A DNA stretch of 64,000 bases from Methylotenera sp. (GTDB taxonomy: Bacteria; Pseudomonadota; Gammaproteobacteria; Burkholderiales; Methylophilaceae). The stretch is from NCBI GenBank assembly GCA_017880905.1, contig JADGRO010000022.1, forward strand, positions 41,890 to 105,889, given 5' to 3'. Numbering within the stretch: position 1 is the stretch's first letter; every line of letters starts with the position of its first letter. Under the pieces are notes generated by a model. That model was not told where the DNA came from and did no database searches. It saw only the letters and a list, made by a program, of their open reading frames with translations. Position numbers and translations under genes: made by a program. This document shows, one piece after another, positions 20,038 through 27,215 of the stretch.

Positions 20038-20904
20038 ATGAAAAAGTCTTTCTATATCAAACTGTTATGGTGCTTCCCACTGTGTGTTTACGCTGTGGAT
20101 GCCAATGCCTGGGGTTTGTACACACATATCTTGTTTTCGCAGTGGATGATAGTAACATCGCCACTGCTGGATCCTAAAATTCTGCAAGCCATTAAAAAAT
20201 ATCCTAAACTTGTCATGGCGGGCGCTTGCCTGCCCGATTTAGCCGTCATTTCCAAATCGTTCCATACCACGCACCAATGGGGAAAAGCTGAATTAATGAT
20301 TCAAAATGCCAATTCAGAGCAAGAAATTGCCATCGCTATTGGTTATTGCAGCCATTTATTTGTGGATGTGATTGCGCATAATCACTTTGTGCCAGCGCAC
20401 GAAGCCAAATGGCTCAATCAAACGATCATTACGCACTTAGCCTCTGAATGGGCAATGGATGCGCATATCGCCAAACATATTCCGCATGGCCCGCACCATT
20501 TAATCTTGACGCATATCGATGTACTAAGTGAATTTATTTCACCTTGTTTTGGCGTATCAATGCAGTTAGCAAAACACAAATTGTGGCAGCTAGCTTGGGC
20601 AGATGGGTTATTAAGGTTTAGTGGCCTGTCAACATTAATACTATGGATATTAAAACTACACGACAGCGAGCTTGTTAAAAACCTCAACTATTATTTAACG
20701 AAAACCAGCCATGCGCTCATGCGCTTTGAGCAATCAGTTGTTGGGAATCGACCAAGCTGGGAGCCGGAACTTAAGCACCTTAACGCTACGGAAATGATTG
20801 CTTGGCGAGAAAAATGTTTGAGCGACTTGAGCAAGCGTTTAAAAACACCTATCAAGTTTTATAAGCCTAAAAAAGGTATGAAAGAAAGCTGGGCAATTGA
20901 GTAA
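20038..20904 (+). CDS. Secreted zinc-dependent phospholipase C family protein
   Basis: A 288-residue exported protein of the PF00882 zinc PLC type. The signal peptide ends DANA-W, so Trp25 becomes the mature N terminus, as Trp1 does in Bacillus cereus PLC where it binds zinc. Candidate counterparts of the other ligands follow in order: H30, D67 (LPDL), H76 or H79, H106-X3-D110-X5-H116 (SHLFVDVIAHNH) and H133-X3-E137 (HLASE). The expected reaction is phospholipid to diacylglycerol plus phospho-headgroup in the periplasm. Its 3' end overlaps the convergent PAP2 gene by 46 bp, and Pho-like repeats precede it. Substrate range is not predictable. Confidence 0.85.
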   Translation: MKKSFYIKLLWCFPLCVYAVDANAWGLYTHILFSQWMIVTSPLLDPKILQAIKKYPKLVMAGACLPDLAVISKSFHTTHQWGKAELMIQNANSEQEIAIAIGYCSHLFVDVIAHNHFVPAHEAKWLNQTIITHLASEWAMDAHIAKHIPHGPHHLILTHIDVLSEFISPCFGVSMQLAKHKLWQLAWADGLLRFSGLSTLILWILKLHDSELVKNLNYYLTKTSHALMRFEQSVVGNRPSWEPELKHLNATEMIAWREKCLSDLSKRLKTPIKFYKPKKGMKESWAIE

Positions 20905-21410
20905 CCAAGGGCTGCACCAGCCAACACATCACTTGGGTAATGCAAGCCTAAAATCACACGTGACATCGCTACCATCGCAATAAATGGAATCAAAATCACC
21001 GCTAACACAGGGTAATAAAATAAGGCCACCAAACCGAATGCGACCGCGTGAAGCGTGTGGCCAGAGGGGAAGCTAAAATGGTCCAGCGGTTTGCCTGCTA
21101 CCCAAACATCTTGCCGCACTTGGTAAGGGCGCGGGCGATGGGTTTTTGTTTTCAGCCATTTGTATATCAGCGTACCTATTAGGCCAACAGCCATCATATG
21201 TAGAACAGGCTTAATGCCATCGCTTTGCTGCGTAACAAGAATCAGCAACATAATGCAATACCAAAACATGCCATCGCCTAAACGGCTAATGAAGCGAAAC
21301 CAGTCGCGTATTAATCGGTATTGATTTGTACGGCTCACAGTTACGCACATCGCGCTATCAAGCGCGTGCATTTGATTTAAGTAAAAGCGCATTCTGTTTG
21401 ACATCATCAC
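20859..21410 (-). CDS. PAP2-family membrane phosphatase
   Basis: A 183-residue type 2 phosphatidic-acid phosphatase-like membrane enzyme. All three motifs are intact: KTKTHRPRP (K-X6-RP), FPSGHT (PSGH) and SRVILGLHYPSD (SR-X5-H-X3-D). Several hydrophobic helices surround them. It could hydrolyse phosphatidate, other lipid phosphates or undecaprenyl diphosphate. Its convergent overlap with the phospholipase gene and its own phased Pho-like repeats suggest a role in phosphate-limited lipid turnover. Confidence 0.9.
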   Translation of the reverse strand: MMMSNRMRFYLNQMHALDSAMCVTVSRTNQYRLIRDWFRFISRLGDGMFWYCIMLLILVTQQSDGIKPVLHMMAVGLIGTLIYKWLKTKTHRPRPYQVRQDVWVAGKPLDHFSFPSGHTLHAVAFGLVALFYYPVLAVILIPFIAMVAMSRVILGLHYPSDVLAGAALGYSIAQLSFIPFLGL

Positions 21411-21464
21411 TCCCTATTACACATGCAACCACAATTGCAGATGATGCTAGTGTGTCAGCCGATT

Positions 21465-21504
21465 ATGACGAATGAATTAACAAAAAATGAATATTTTATG
21501 ACGT
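21465..21504 (-). promoter_or_regulatory. Candidate Pho-box array for the PAP2 gene
   Basis: Minus strand: ACGTCAT-AAAA-TATTCAT-TTTT-TGTTAAT-TCAT-TCGTCAT, four heptamers in 11-bp phase. They match CTGTCAT at 5, 4, 3 and 5 of 7. The first 11 bases (ACGTCATAAAA) are identical to part of the phospholipase array. The region is A+T-rich, so part of the match could be chance. Confidence 0.45.
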
Positions 21505-21624
21505 AAGTTATTGATAAATAACTTATTATACTGTTATTATGCAGATTTTATCGCCACTTCTGCGGATTCTTTGGTACACAAATTAAAATAATGCTGGCCT
21601 CTTTAATTGTTGGCGCTACGCATG

Positions 21625-21874
21625 AATAGAATTTGCGACAACACATTAAAAGTAGCACAATTTTTACAATCGCACACCAAAGCCAGCTGGGTCAGCATAA
21701 TCATGCCGATAAACCTTTGGTAGATAAATACATGGGCGGCCGCGCATCAGCAACTCTCGCCAGATGAGTTTAAAAAAGCAGGAGTTTCAGAAGACATGGT
21801 GCGCTTACTCATTGGCATTGAGCACATCGATGATATTTTAGAAGACCTAGAACAAGCGCTTGCCAAAGTGTAAC
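21625..21874 (+). pseudogene. metY: Relic of metY (O-acetylhomoserine sulfhydrylase)
   Basis: Three fragments read as the C-terminal part of MetY in different frames: CDNTLKVAQFLQSH near 21634-21675, then DKPLVDKYMGGRASA after a frameshift, then QLSPDEFKKAGVSEDMVR and IGIEHIDDILEDLEQALAKV up to TAA 21872. Between GGRAS and HQQLSPDEF roughly 50 or more residues are missing. The catalytic part is absent. No intact gene occupies 21411-22057; this relic is the only gene-like content there. Confidence 0.8.
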
Positions 21875-21899
21875 GCATTGTTTTATTGCTATTTTTATA
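21804..21899 (+). repeat. Direct repeat of the metY 3' tail, left copy
   Basis: About 95 bp covering the last 22 codons of metY plus downstream sequence recur at 23753-23848 with about a dozen differences. Both copies read IGIEHI(D/N)DILEDLEQALAKV-stop, followed by GTTTTATTG. The pair exactly brackets the phosphorylase gene. Confidence 0.85.
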
Positions 21900-21955
21900 T
21901 TATCTAAATCTAGACCTTTGGGAGTTTTCATCTACAAGTCGGGCATAGTATTTGA

Positions 21956-21969
21956 TTGACGTACATCAA
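21956..21969 (+). promoter_or_regulatory. FNR/Anr-like box upstream of the phosphorylase gene
   Basis: TTGAC-GTAC-ATCAA matches the FNR/CRP-family consensus TTGAT-N4-ATCAA at nine of ten positions. It is 89 bp upstream of the ATG and would fit oxygen-dependent control. Confidence 0.5.
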
Positions 21970-22057
21970 AAGTATTGCTGGCAAATACCTTACCATTTAC
22001 TTAAATATTGATGTTAACTGGATATAATGATTCAAAATAACACCATGAAAGGGAACC

Positions 22058-23752
22058 ATGCTTGAGGAATTCACCCATTTTCCACGTGTAGCCTACTTCT
22101 CCATGGAGATTGCTTTGCGTAATGAGATTCCAACTTACGCGGGCGGTTTAGGTGTGTTAGCTGGTGACATGGTACGTTCGGCGGCGGATTTAATGCTGCC
22201 CATGGTTGCGGTTAGCTTGGTTAGCCGCGCAGGTTATTTTCGCCAAAAAATTGATGAGCAAGGGCATCAGGTAGAACTCCCTGATTTTTGGCAGCCTGAA
22301 CTGTGGGCGAAGCCACTGGATGCCAAAGTGGCCGTAACAATTGAAGGCCGTCTTGTTTGGATAAGCGCATGGCTCTATCTAGTAGAGGGGCTCAGTGGTG
22401 GTAAGCAGCCGGTGCTTCTTCTGGATACCGACCTTAACGAGAATAGCCCTGAAGACCGTGAACTCACACATTACTTGTACGGTGGCGACTCTACCTACCG
22501 CCTAAAGCAAGAGATCGTGCTAGGCATTGGTGGTGTCCGGTTATTACAAGCTCTGGGCTTTACCATTTTTCATTACCATATGAATGAAGGCCACTCTGCC
22601 CTGCTGGGCGTGGAACTGTTGCATCGATATGCTCACCCTTTGGAAGAACTGAGGGCGGGAGAGCCACGTTACGATATTCCCCGTGTACGTGAGATGTGTA
22701 GTTTCACAACCCACACCCCTGTTGAAGCAGGACATGACCGCTTTGATTATGCGTTAGTGAATCGAGTTTTTGATACCATTTTTGACCTACCCACGATTAA
22801 GCATCTGGCTGGGGAAGATTCACTGAATATGACGCGCCTAGCCTTAAATTTGAGTGAGTATGTGAATGGTGTTGCAAAAAGCCATGCGGATATTTCCAAT
22901 AAAATGTTCCCCGGTTATCAAGTGCATGCCATTACCAACGGCGTACATCCTTTAACTTGGGCTGCAGACAGTTTTCGCGAACTATATAACACGCATATTC
23001 CAGGTTGGCATCATGAGCCGGAGCTACTTATACGCGCGGAGTGCTGTATCTCGGATGAAGCTGTTTGGCAGGCACATCAGCAAGCAAAAACAGTACTTAT
23101 TGAGCAGATATTTGATTTAACCGGGATTAGATTCGACCTCAAGATTCCAATCTTGTCATTTGCTCGGCGCATGACGGCCTACAAGCGCCCGGATATGCTA
23201 TTTGCCGATATGGAGAGATTAAAACAAATTGCCCGACAACACCCCTTTCAGATAGTCATAAGTGGTAAAGCACACCCAAGTGACGAAGGCGGTAAAGCGC
23301 TGATTGCTGAGTTGCAGGACTACTCCAAGCAACTGGCAGGCATCATTCCTGTAGCGTACTTACCCAATTATAATCTTGATATTGCACATGGAATGGTTGC
23401 GGGTAGTGATATCTGGCTTAATACGCCACTTCGCCCGTATGAGGCTTCTGGCACCAGCGGTATGAAGGCCGCAATCAATGGTGTGCCAAGCTTATCGGTA
23501 CTCGATGGCTGGTGGATTGAAGGATGTATTGAAGGAATCACCGGCTGGGCCATTGGCAACATGACCAACATCAATGGTAGTGATGCCATTGCTCTATATG
23601 ACAAACTGGAACAAGTGGTGTTACCGCTTTATTACGATCAGGATACAAGCGGATGGATCAAGGTAATGAAATATGCCATTAGCAAAAATGGATCTTACTT
23701 CAACAGCCATCGCATGATGCGCCGCTACTTGATAGAAGCCTACACTAGATGA
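22058..23752 (+). CDS. Alpha-glucan phosphorylase, short GT35 type
   Basis: A 564-residue phosphorylase releasing glucose-1-phosphate from alpha-1,4-glucan. It shows YFSMEIALRNEIPTYAGGLG at the N terminus, HMNEGHSALL, FTTHTPVEAGHDRF, ARRMTAYKRPDM, and the PLP-lysine region EASGTSGMKAAINGVPS. It belongs to the shorter alpha-glucan phosphorylase type rather than the roughly 800-residue GlgP. An AAAGGGAACC site precedes the ATG. It lies between two copies of the metY tail, its TGA touching the right copy. No other glycogen genes are in the window, so it looks like an inserted stand-alone gene. Confidence 0.93.
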   Translation: MLEEFTHFPRVAYFSMEIALRNEIPTYAGGLGVLAGDMVRSAADLMLPMVAVSLVSRAGYFRQKIDEQGHQVELPDFWQPELWAKPLDAKVAVTIEGRLVWISAWLYLVEGLSGGKQPVLLLDTDLNENSPEDRELTHYLYGGDSTYRLKQEIVLGIGGVRLLQALGFTIFHYHMNEGHSALLGVELLHRYAHPLEELRAGEPRYDIPRVREMCSFTTHTPVEAGHDRFDYALVNRVFDTIFDLPTIKHLAGEDSLNMTRLALNLSEYVNGVAKSHADISNKMFPGYQVHAITNGVHPLTWAADSFRELYNTHIPGWHHEPELLIRAECCISDEAVWQAHQQAKTVLIEQIFDLTGIRFDLKIPILSFARRMTAYKRPDMLFADMERLKQIARQHPFQIVISGKAHPSDEGGKALIAELQDYSKQLAGIIPVAYLPNYNLDIAHGMVAGSDIWLNTPLRPYEASGTSGMKAAINGVPSLSVLDGWWIEGCIEGITGWAIGNMTNINGSDAIALYDKLEQVVLPLYYDQDTSGWIKVMKYAISKNGSYFNSHRMMRRYLIEAYTR

Positions 23753-23848
23753 GCTTATCGATTGGCATTGAGCACATCAATGATATTCTAGAAGACCTAG
23801 AACAAGCGCTTGCAAAAGTGTAGCGTAGCGTTTTATTGGCATATTTGT
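23753..23848 (+). repeat. Direct repeat of the metY 3' tail, right copy
   Basis: This is the second copy of the repeat at 21804-21899. It reads LSIGIEHINDILEDLEQ and ALAKV to TAG 23821. The LSIGIEH form appears closer to intact MetY than the LLIGIEH of the left copy. Confidence 0.85.
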
Positions 23849-23935
23849 AGCATCAAAACAGCCTAAAATAGGTGATTTTAGGTTGCCCTGTAGACCAATA
23901 TCCATGCGGGTTATGGAGGTATTAATTTTTATTTT

Positions 23936-24015
23936 GTAGGGTGTCAATAAGCGAAGCGCATTGCACCAAAGTAAATTTTCATGCGGCGCAATGCCTTCCA
24001 GTTATTGCGCCCTAC
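23936..24015. mobile_element. MITE-like 80-bp inverted repeat
   Basis: The termini GTAGGG (23936) and CCCTAC (24010-24015) head imperfect arms of about 31 bp: left GGGTGTCAATAAGCGAAGCG with CATTGCACC, right GGCGCAATGCC then TTATTGCGCCCTAC. The loop is about 17 bp. It has no coding capacity. Its right end overlaps the stop codon of the DUF2971 gene. Such elements are usually non-autonomous or REP-like. Confidence 0.65.
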
Positions 24016-24730
24016 TAGGGCTGACGTAGGGCTTCTGCGAGTTGCCTTGACTCTTTAATTGTGGGGTCAAGACCTTGGATGGTTTGCTTCGGTAGGTCAA
24101 GGTTTGTACACATGTTGAAAGTTCCATGTGCTGGACGTGCCGTCCATATCTTAACATTACCATCAGGTTGTTTCCCAATCGCTTCCGCCACGTCAACGAT
24201 TGACAAGCTTGAACGCGCACCGATAATGACCTCGCACAGTTCCATACCGTTGTTGAATGAGTTGTAGTAAATACCATCCCTCTGTTCATTTAACCTGACA
24301 CGTAGCCGCCTTTCTTTTTCGTATTTCCAGCCGCTATACTTGACGTTCAAGCACTTGACCATCATTGCCTTGTCGACTCCACCGAGCGGCTTGCTAAAAT
24401 CAATCGGGCTTTGAAGTCGCTTCCATGCGTAGTCGATTTTCGTCAAATAGTCGTTGTCTTCAATCTCGAATCCAAGGCACATCCCTGTGTGCTTGTCGCC
24501 GTAGTGCGACCACATTAAAGTCGAGCGCCAAGACTCCGAGAAGCACAGCACGCCATGAGTTTGCGACAGCACCTTCATAACCATTTTGATGTGTGCTCGA
24601 GCTTCCTTGTCTGTTTGAATGGCAGCAGTTCGAAGGGGTCGTTTAAGTCAGCATACTGTGCAATCTTTAATCGCTTCTCCCATAGTGACTTCATGCCCCA
24701 CTGCTTCGCGGTGTAGTAGTAAAGACGCAT
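24015..24730 (-). pseudogene. DUF2971 family protein, frameshifted
   Basis: Translation from ATG 24730, behind a good GGAGG site, gives MRLYYYTAKQWGMKSLWEKR and then ADLNDPFELLPFKQT before running out of frame to TGA at 24575. The rest continues in another frame as EARAHIKMVMKVLSQTHG through the family motif MWSHYGDKHTGMCLGF to TAG 24015. The join falls at CAGACAAGG (about 24606-24614). Restoring one GACA unit (CAGACAGACAAGG) would give KQTDKEARAHIK, so loss of a tandem 4-bp unit is likely. DUF2971 proteins are small, of unclear function and common in accessory DNA. A sequencing error cannot be excluded. Confidence 0.75.
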
Positions 24731-24794
24731 GGAAGCCTCCGTTTAATAAATGCCCAATTTGTTAGGGCGTAAAGAGTCTACTGAAATAACATTA

Positions 24795-26150
24795 TTAACT
24801 TGCAGCCTTTTTAACCGCTTCCGTAATTTCTTCCGCCAACTTTTGCACCAGTTTTGCATCTTGACCTTCTACCATCACGCGGATTTTCGGCTCGGTGCCC
24901 GAGGCGCGCAGTAGCACGCGTCCAGTGCCATTTAATTCGGTCTCAGCTTTTTTAACTGCGTTTTGAATTTGTGCAATATTTAAATCCAGCTTCTTTTGAG
25001 TTGTCACATTAATCAGCACTTGTGGGTACAACACAAGCTCTGCGCCCATTTGCGTGAGTGTTTTGCCGCTTTGTTTTAAGGCATGCAGCACTTGCAATGC
25101 CGCGATAATCGCATCGCCGCTGGTGTGTTTATCTAACGTGAGAATGTGACCAGAGTTTTCGCCGCCCAGTTTCCAGTTTTTTTCATTTAAGAGTTCCAGC
25201 ACGTATCTATCGCCCACTTTGGCGCGCGCAAACGGAATTTGGTGTTTTTGCAGCGCATGCTCAAGTGCAAGGTTGGTCATCAATGTGCCCGCCACACCAC
25301 CTTTGAGCTTGCCTTTGGCGTATAAACCCAGCGCAATAATGTAAAGCAACTGGTCACCATCCAACAAAGTGCCGTGCTTATCCACCATCATCACACGGTC
25401 ACCATCGCCATCAAAAGCGATACCTAAATCCGCACCATGCTCTACAACCGCTTTCTGTAAGGCTTGCGGATGGGTCGAGCCAACTTGCTCGTTAATGTTC
25501 AGGCCATCCGGATTGTTGCCGATACTAATAATTTCCGCACCCAGCTCATGAAACACATTGGGCGCAACATGGTAAGTGGCACCGTGGGCGCAATCCAGCA
25601 CAATTTTCAGGCCACGCAAATCCATATTATTCGGGAAGGTACTTTTGCAGAATTCCACATAGCGCCCGGCTGCATCATCTATGCGCCGCGCCTTGCCCAG
25701 CTTGGCAGAATCCATCACCTGCATGGGCTTTTTCAGCTCATCTTCGATAGCATGTTCAATGTCATCGTCCAGTTTTGCGCCCTCAGACGAGAAAAACTTG
25801 ATGCCGTTATCGTAATAAGGATTATGCGAGGCGGAAATGACAATGCCTGCCTGCGCGCGCAAGGCACGTGTGAGATAGGCCACAGCCGGCGTCGGCATTG
25901 GACCTGTGAGCAGCACATCTACCCCTGCGGCGGATAAACCCGCCTCCAGCGCGGCCTCTAGCATATAGCCAGAAATGCGCGTGTCTTTACCAATCAACAC
26001 GGCAGGACGAGCGCCTTTAGCCAAGTTACTTTCCATTGTAGTCAACACGCGGCCAGCAGCATAGCCTAGGCGCATCACGAAATCTGGCGTAATAGGCGCC
26101 TCGCCTACGCGCCCGCGAATACCATCTGTGCCGAAATAATTTTTACTCAT
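24795..26150 (-). CDS. glmM: Phosphoglucosamine mutase
   Basis: A 451-residue enzyme converting glucosamine-6-P to glucosamine-1-P for peptidoglycan and LPS. The N terminus is [13 protein letters not shown], the phosphoserine loop is [13 protein letters not shown], the metal loop [13 protein letters not shown], and the phosphate-binding [15 protein letters not shown] lies near the end. The frame extends to a TTG at 26165; I prefer the ATG at 26150 ([10 protein letters not shown]). It follows folP as in the classic ftsH-folP-glmM order, but a structured repeat lies between them. Confidence 0.96.
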   Translation of the reverse strand: MSKNYFGTDGIRGRVGEAPITPDFVMRLGYAAGRVLTTMESNLAKGARPAVLIGKDTRISGYMLEAALEAGLSAAGVDVLLTGPMPTPAVAYLTRALRAQAGIVISASHNPYYDNGIKFFSSEGAKLDDDIEHAIEDELKKPMQVMDSAKLGKARRIDDAAGRYVEFCKSTFPNNMDLRGLKIVLDCAHGATYHVAPNVFHELGAEIISIGNNPDGLNINEQVGSTHPQALQKAVVEHGADLGIAFDGDGDRVMMVDKHGTLLDGDQLLYIIALGLYAKGKLKGGVAGTLMTNLALEHALQKHQIPFARAKVGDRYVLELLNEKNWKLGGENSGHILTLDKHTSGDAIIAALQVLHALKQSGKTLTQMGAELVLYPQVLINVTTQKKLDLNIAQIQNAVKKAETELNGTGRVLLRASGTEPKIRVMVEGQDAKLVQKLAEEITEAVKKAAS

Positions 26151-26186
26151 GTTTAAACTATCCAAACCCTTGGTTAACTAAGTCAA

Positions 26187-26307
26187 TAAACCGTCGCGAG
26201 CCGCATCAATACAAGGCGTACGGCACACAGGAACCGGAATGTACAAGTAAGTACATGAGGATTCCGAGTACCGCACAACGCCGTAGTGATGTGGCGCAGT
26301 AGGTTTA
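26187..26307. repeat. Long structured intergenic repeat, copy 2
   Basis: Outer arms TAAACC/GGTTTA and GCCGCATCA/TGATGTGGC (one wobble) enclose CAAGGCGTACGG, a central ATGTAC-AAGTAA-GTACAT hairpin and ACCGCACAACGCCGTAGTG. The two inner modules match those of the element at 8497-8620. The right arm includes the folP stop codon. The whole fills most of the folP-glmM gap. Confidence 0.75.
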
Positions 26308-27141
26308 TATAATTGCAGAAACTATTTTTAATGCCTCAACTGTAGCCTTCACATCGTGCACCCGTAGTATTTTAGCGCCTTTCATGACAGAAAGCACAGA
26401 GGCGGCGATGCTGGCGTGTAAGCGCGCATCGACATCACCACCAGTCAATTGGCCAGTTACCATTTGACCAAGCACTGATTTGCGCGACAAGCCTACCAGT
26501 AAAGGCTGGCCTAACGCCACTAAACTTTCCAGCTGCTGTATGAGCGCGATGTTATGCTCACGCGTTTTGCCAAAGCCAAAACCGGGGTCGAGCACAATGC
26601 GGTTTGGGGCGATGCCCGCGTCGATACTGGCTTGCAAACGTGCTGCCAAAAAAGCTTTTACCACTGCCACCACATCATCATATTGCGGATTATCCTGCAT
26701 AGTTTGCGGCGTACCTTGCATGTGCATTAAACACACGCCGGCGTTAGATTTCGCCACTACTTCGAGTGCGCCTTCTTCTTGTAGAGCGCGAATATCATTC
26801 ACTATCGAGGCGCCCGCAGCAATGGCGGCCTGCATCACTTGCGGTTTATATGTGTCGATTGAAAGCGGAATATTGACTCGGCTTGCTAAACCTTCAATCA
26901 CCGGAATCACACGCTCCAGCTCTTCTTGCTGACTCACAGGTGTGGCGTTTGGCCGTGTGGATTCGCCACCAATATCGAGAATGTCTGCGCCCTCTTCCAC
27001 CAGCCTTAAAGCATGTTCAATCGCTTGATTACCCGCAAAAAACTTGCCTCCATCCGAGAACGAATCAGGCGTAACGTTGACAATACCCATGACACGAGGC
27101 GTTGTTAAATCGAGCTGAAATTTTCCGCAAATAAAGTGCAT
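26305..27141 (-). CDS. folP: Dihydropteroate synthase
   Basis: A 278-residue TIM-barrel enzyme joining p-aminobenzoate to dihydropterin pyrophosphate in folate synthesis, the target of sulfonamides. The signatures are MGIVNVTPDSFSDGGKF and DILDIGGESTRPNATPVS; LDPGFGFGKT and GLSRKSVLG bind pterin and pyrophosphate. It starts just downstream of the ftsH terminator, so it probably has its own promoter or depends on readthrough. Confidence 0.97.
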   Translation of the reverse strand: MHFICGKFQLDLTTPRVMGIVNVTPDSFSDGGKFFAGNQAIEHALRLVEEGADILDIGGESTRPNATPVSQQEELERVIPVIEGLASRVNIPLSIDTYKPQVMQAAIAAGASIVNDIRALQEEGALEVVAKSNAGVCLMHMQGTPQTMQDNPQYDDVVAVVKAFLAARLQASIDAGIAPNRIVLDPGFGFGKTREHNIALIQQLESLVALGQPLLVGLSRKSVLGQMVTGQLTGGDVDARLHASIAASVLSVMKGAKILRVHDVKATVEALKIVSAII

Positions 27142-27154
27142 GCTGTTTAATTTA

Positions 27155-27185
27155 AAAAATAAGGGCTGAAAAATCAGCCCTTATT
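27155..27185 (-). terminator. Rho-independent terminator of ftsH
   Basis: AATAAGGGCTGA-AAAA-TCAGCCCTTATT is a perfect 12-bp stem with a 4-base loop. On the minus strand it is followed by a T-run (CTTATTTTTTAAATT). It lies between the ftsH stop (27216) and the folP start (27141). Confidence 0.9.
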
Positions 27186-27215
27186 CTAACACTATTACTA
27201 AACTCGCTTTTGGAA

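Noticed and set aside
24731..24794. GTTAGGGCG / CCCTAAC sequence upstream of the DUF2971 gene as an integron core site
   Set aside because: Only one core-like box, wrong last base for R', and no palindromic attC structure around it.
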